Source: Flavobacteriales bacterium
GTDB lineage: Bacteria; Bacteroidota; Bacteroidia; Flavobacteriales_D; SKUL01
Assembly (NCBI GenBank): GCA_007129985.1
Contig: SKUL01000031.1
Location: forward strand, 1 to 5,993
Direction of reading: 5' to 3'
DNA length: 5,993 bases
Shown here: piece after piece, positions 5,747 to 5,993 of the stretch
Numbering within the stretch: the stretch's first letter is position 1
Layout: every line of letters starts with the position of its first letter
Notes under the pieces: generated by a model
What the model was told of the DNA's origin: nothing
What the model saw: the letters and a program-made list of their open reading frames with translations, nothing else
Databases searched by the model: none
Position numbers and translations under genes: made by a program

Positions 5747-5993
5747 ATGTACAAGAATATGGACAGCCGCACTTTTGAAAACGGCATTAAAAACAACCCG
5801 AACGCAGTGGTGCTCGATGTACGCACTCCCGGTGAGTTCTTCAGCGGAATCATCCCCGGCGCCATCAACATTGACCTGATGAGCGGCGGCTTTGCAGAGC
5901 AAATCAAAGCGCTGGACCCTAACAAGGCCTACTACATTTACTGCCGCAGCGGAAACCGAAGCGGCATGGTGGCAGGAGCCATGAGCCAGTGGG
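5747..5993 (+). CDS. rhodanese-like domain protein (3' end beyond the window)
   Basis: The first 82 residues of a small single-domain rhodanese, an enzyme class that carries sulfane sulfur as a persulfide on an active-site cysteine. Visible landmarks are VVLDVRTPGEF (21-31), GIIPGAINIDL (34-44), and the active-site loop CRSGNRS (66-72) with catalytic Cys66, which is the typical six-residue sulfurtransferase loop rather than the longer phosphatase-like one. There is no signal peptide, so it should act in the cytoplasm. The ATG at 5747 is bounded by an in-frame TAA at 5732-5734, and a second ATG four codons in (5759) is a less likely start. Single-domain rhodaneses of this type are usually about 100 residues long, so only some 20 residues are probably missing. 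The physiological sulfur donor and acceptor cannot be told from sequence. Confidence 0.92.
   Translation, partial: MYKNMDSRTFENGIKNNPNAVVLDVRTPGEFFSGIIPGAINIDLMSGGFAEQIKALDPNKAYYIYCRSGNRSGMVAGAMSQW

Overview
The window looks like chromosomal DNA of a member of the Bacteroidota, probably an uncultured or environmental lineage with mid-range GC. Three things suggest this. Two intergenic regions carry a match to the Bacteroidota -7 promoter element TAnnTTTG (1477-1484 and 5703-5710). The genes lack clear Shine-Dalgarno sequences. The protein set (IS1182-type transposase, stand-alone LytTR protein, RhlE-like helicase, NmrA/DUF2867 oxidoreductase, single-domain rhodanese) is ordinary for that phylum. 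This is inference from style; no taxonomic marker gene is present.

Layout. Positions 1-493 hold, on the minus strand, the N-terminal part of an IS1182-family transposase. It is broken by an in-frame TAA at 263-265 and cut by the window edge. Positions 494-956 are a gene-poor, relatively AT-rich stretch. A small stand-alone LytTR DNA-binding protein follows at 957-1310, also AT-rich. Positions 1311-1551 are intergenic and carry a promoter-like element and a short GC hairpin ahead of a DEAD-box RNA helicase (1552-2832), which ends in a convincing intrinsic terminator (2855-2883). Next come a two-domain NAD(P)-binding/DUF2867 protein (2986-4407), then a striking 51-bp composite inverted and tandem repeat (4445-4495), then an AAA+/STAND-like ATP-binding protein (4508-5635). 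A second promoter-like element precedes a rhodanese-domain protein (5747 onward) that runs off the right edge.

Working together. From 957 rightward all genes lie on the plus strand, but terminators, gaps and separate promoter-like elements suggest mostly single-gene transcription units rather than one operon. The left 1.3 kb (broken IS, AT-rich spacer, orphan LytTR gene) looks like accessory DNA joined to a conserved housekeeping block. I see no convincing evidence of a new multi-gene system. The most intriguing unexplained element is the repeat at 4445-4495 just upstream of the poorly characterised ATPase.
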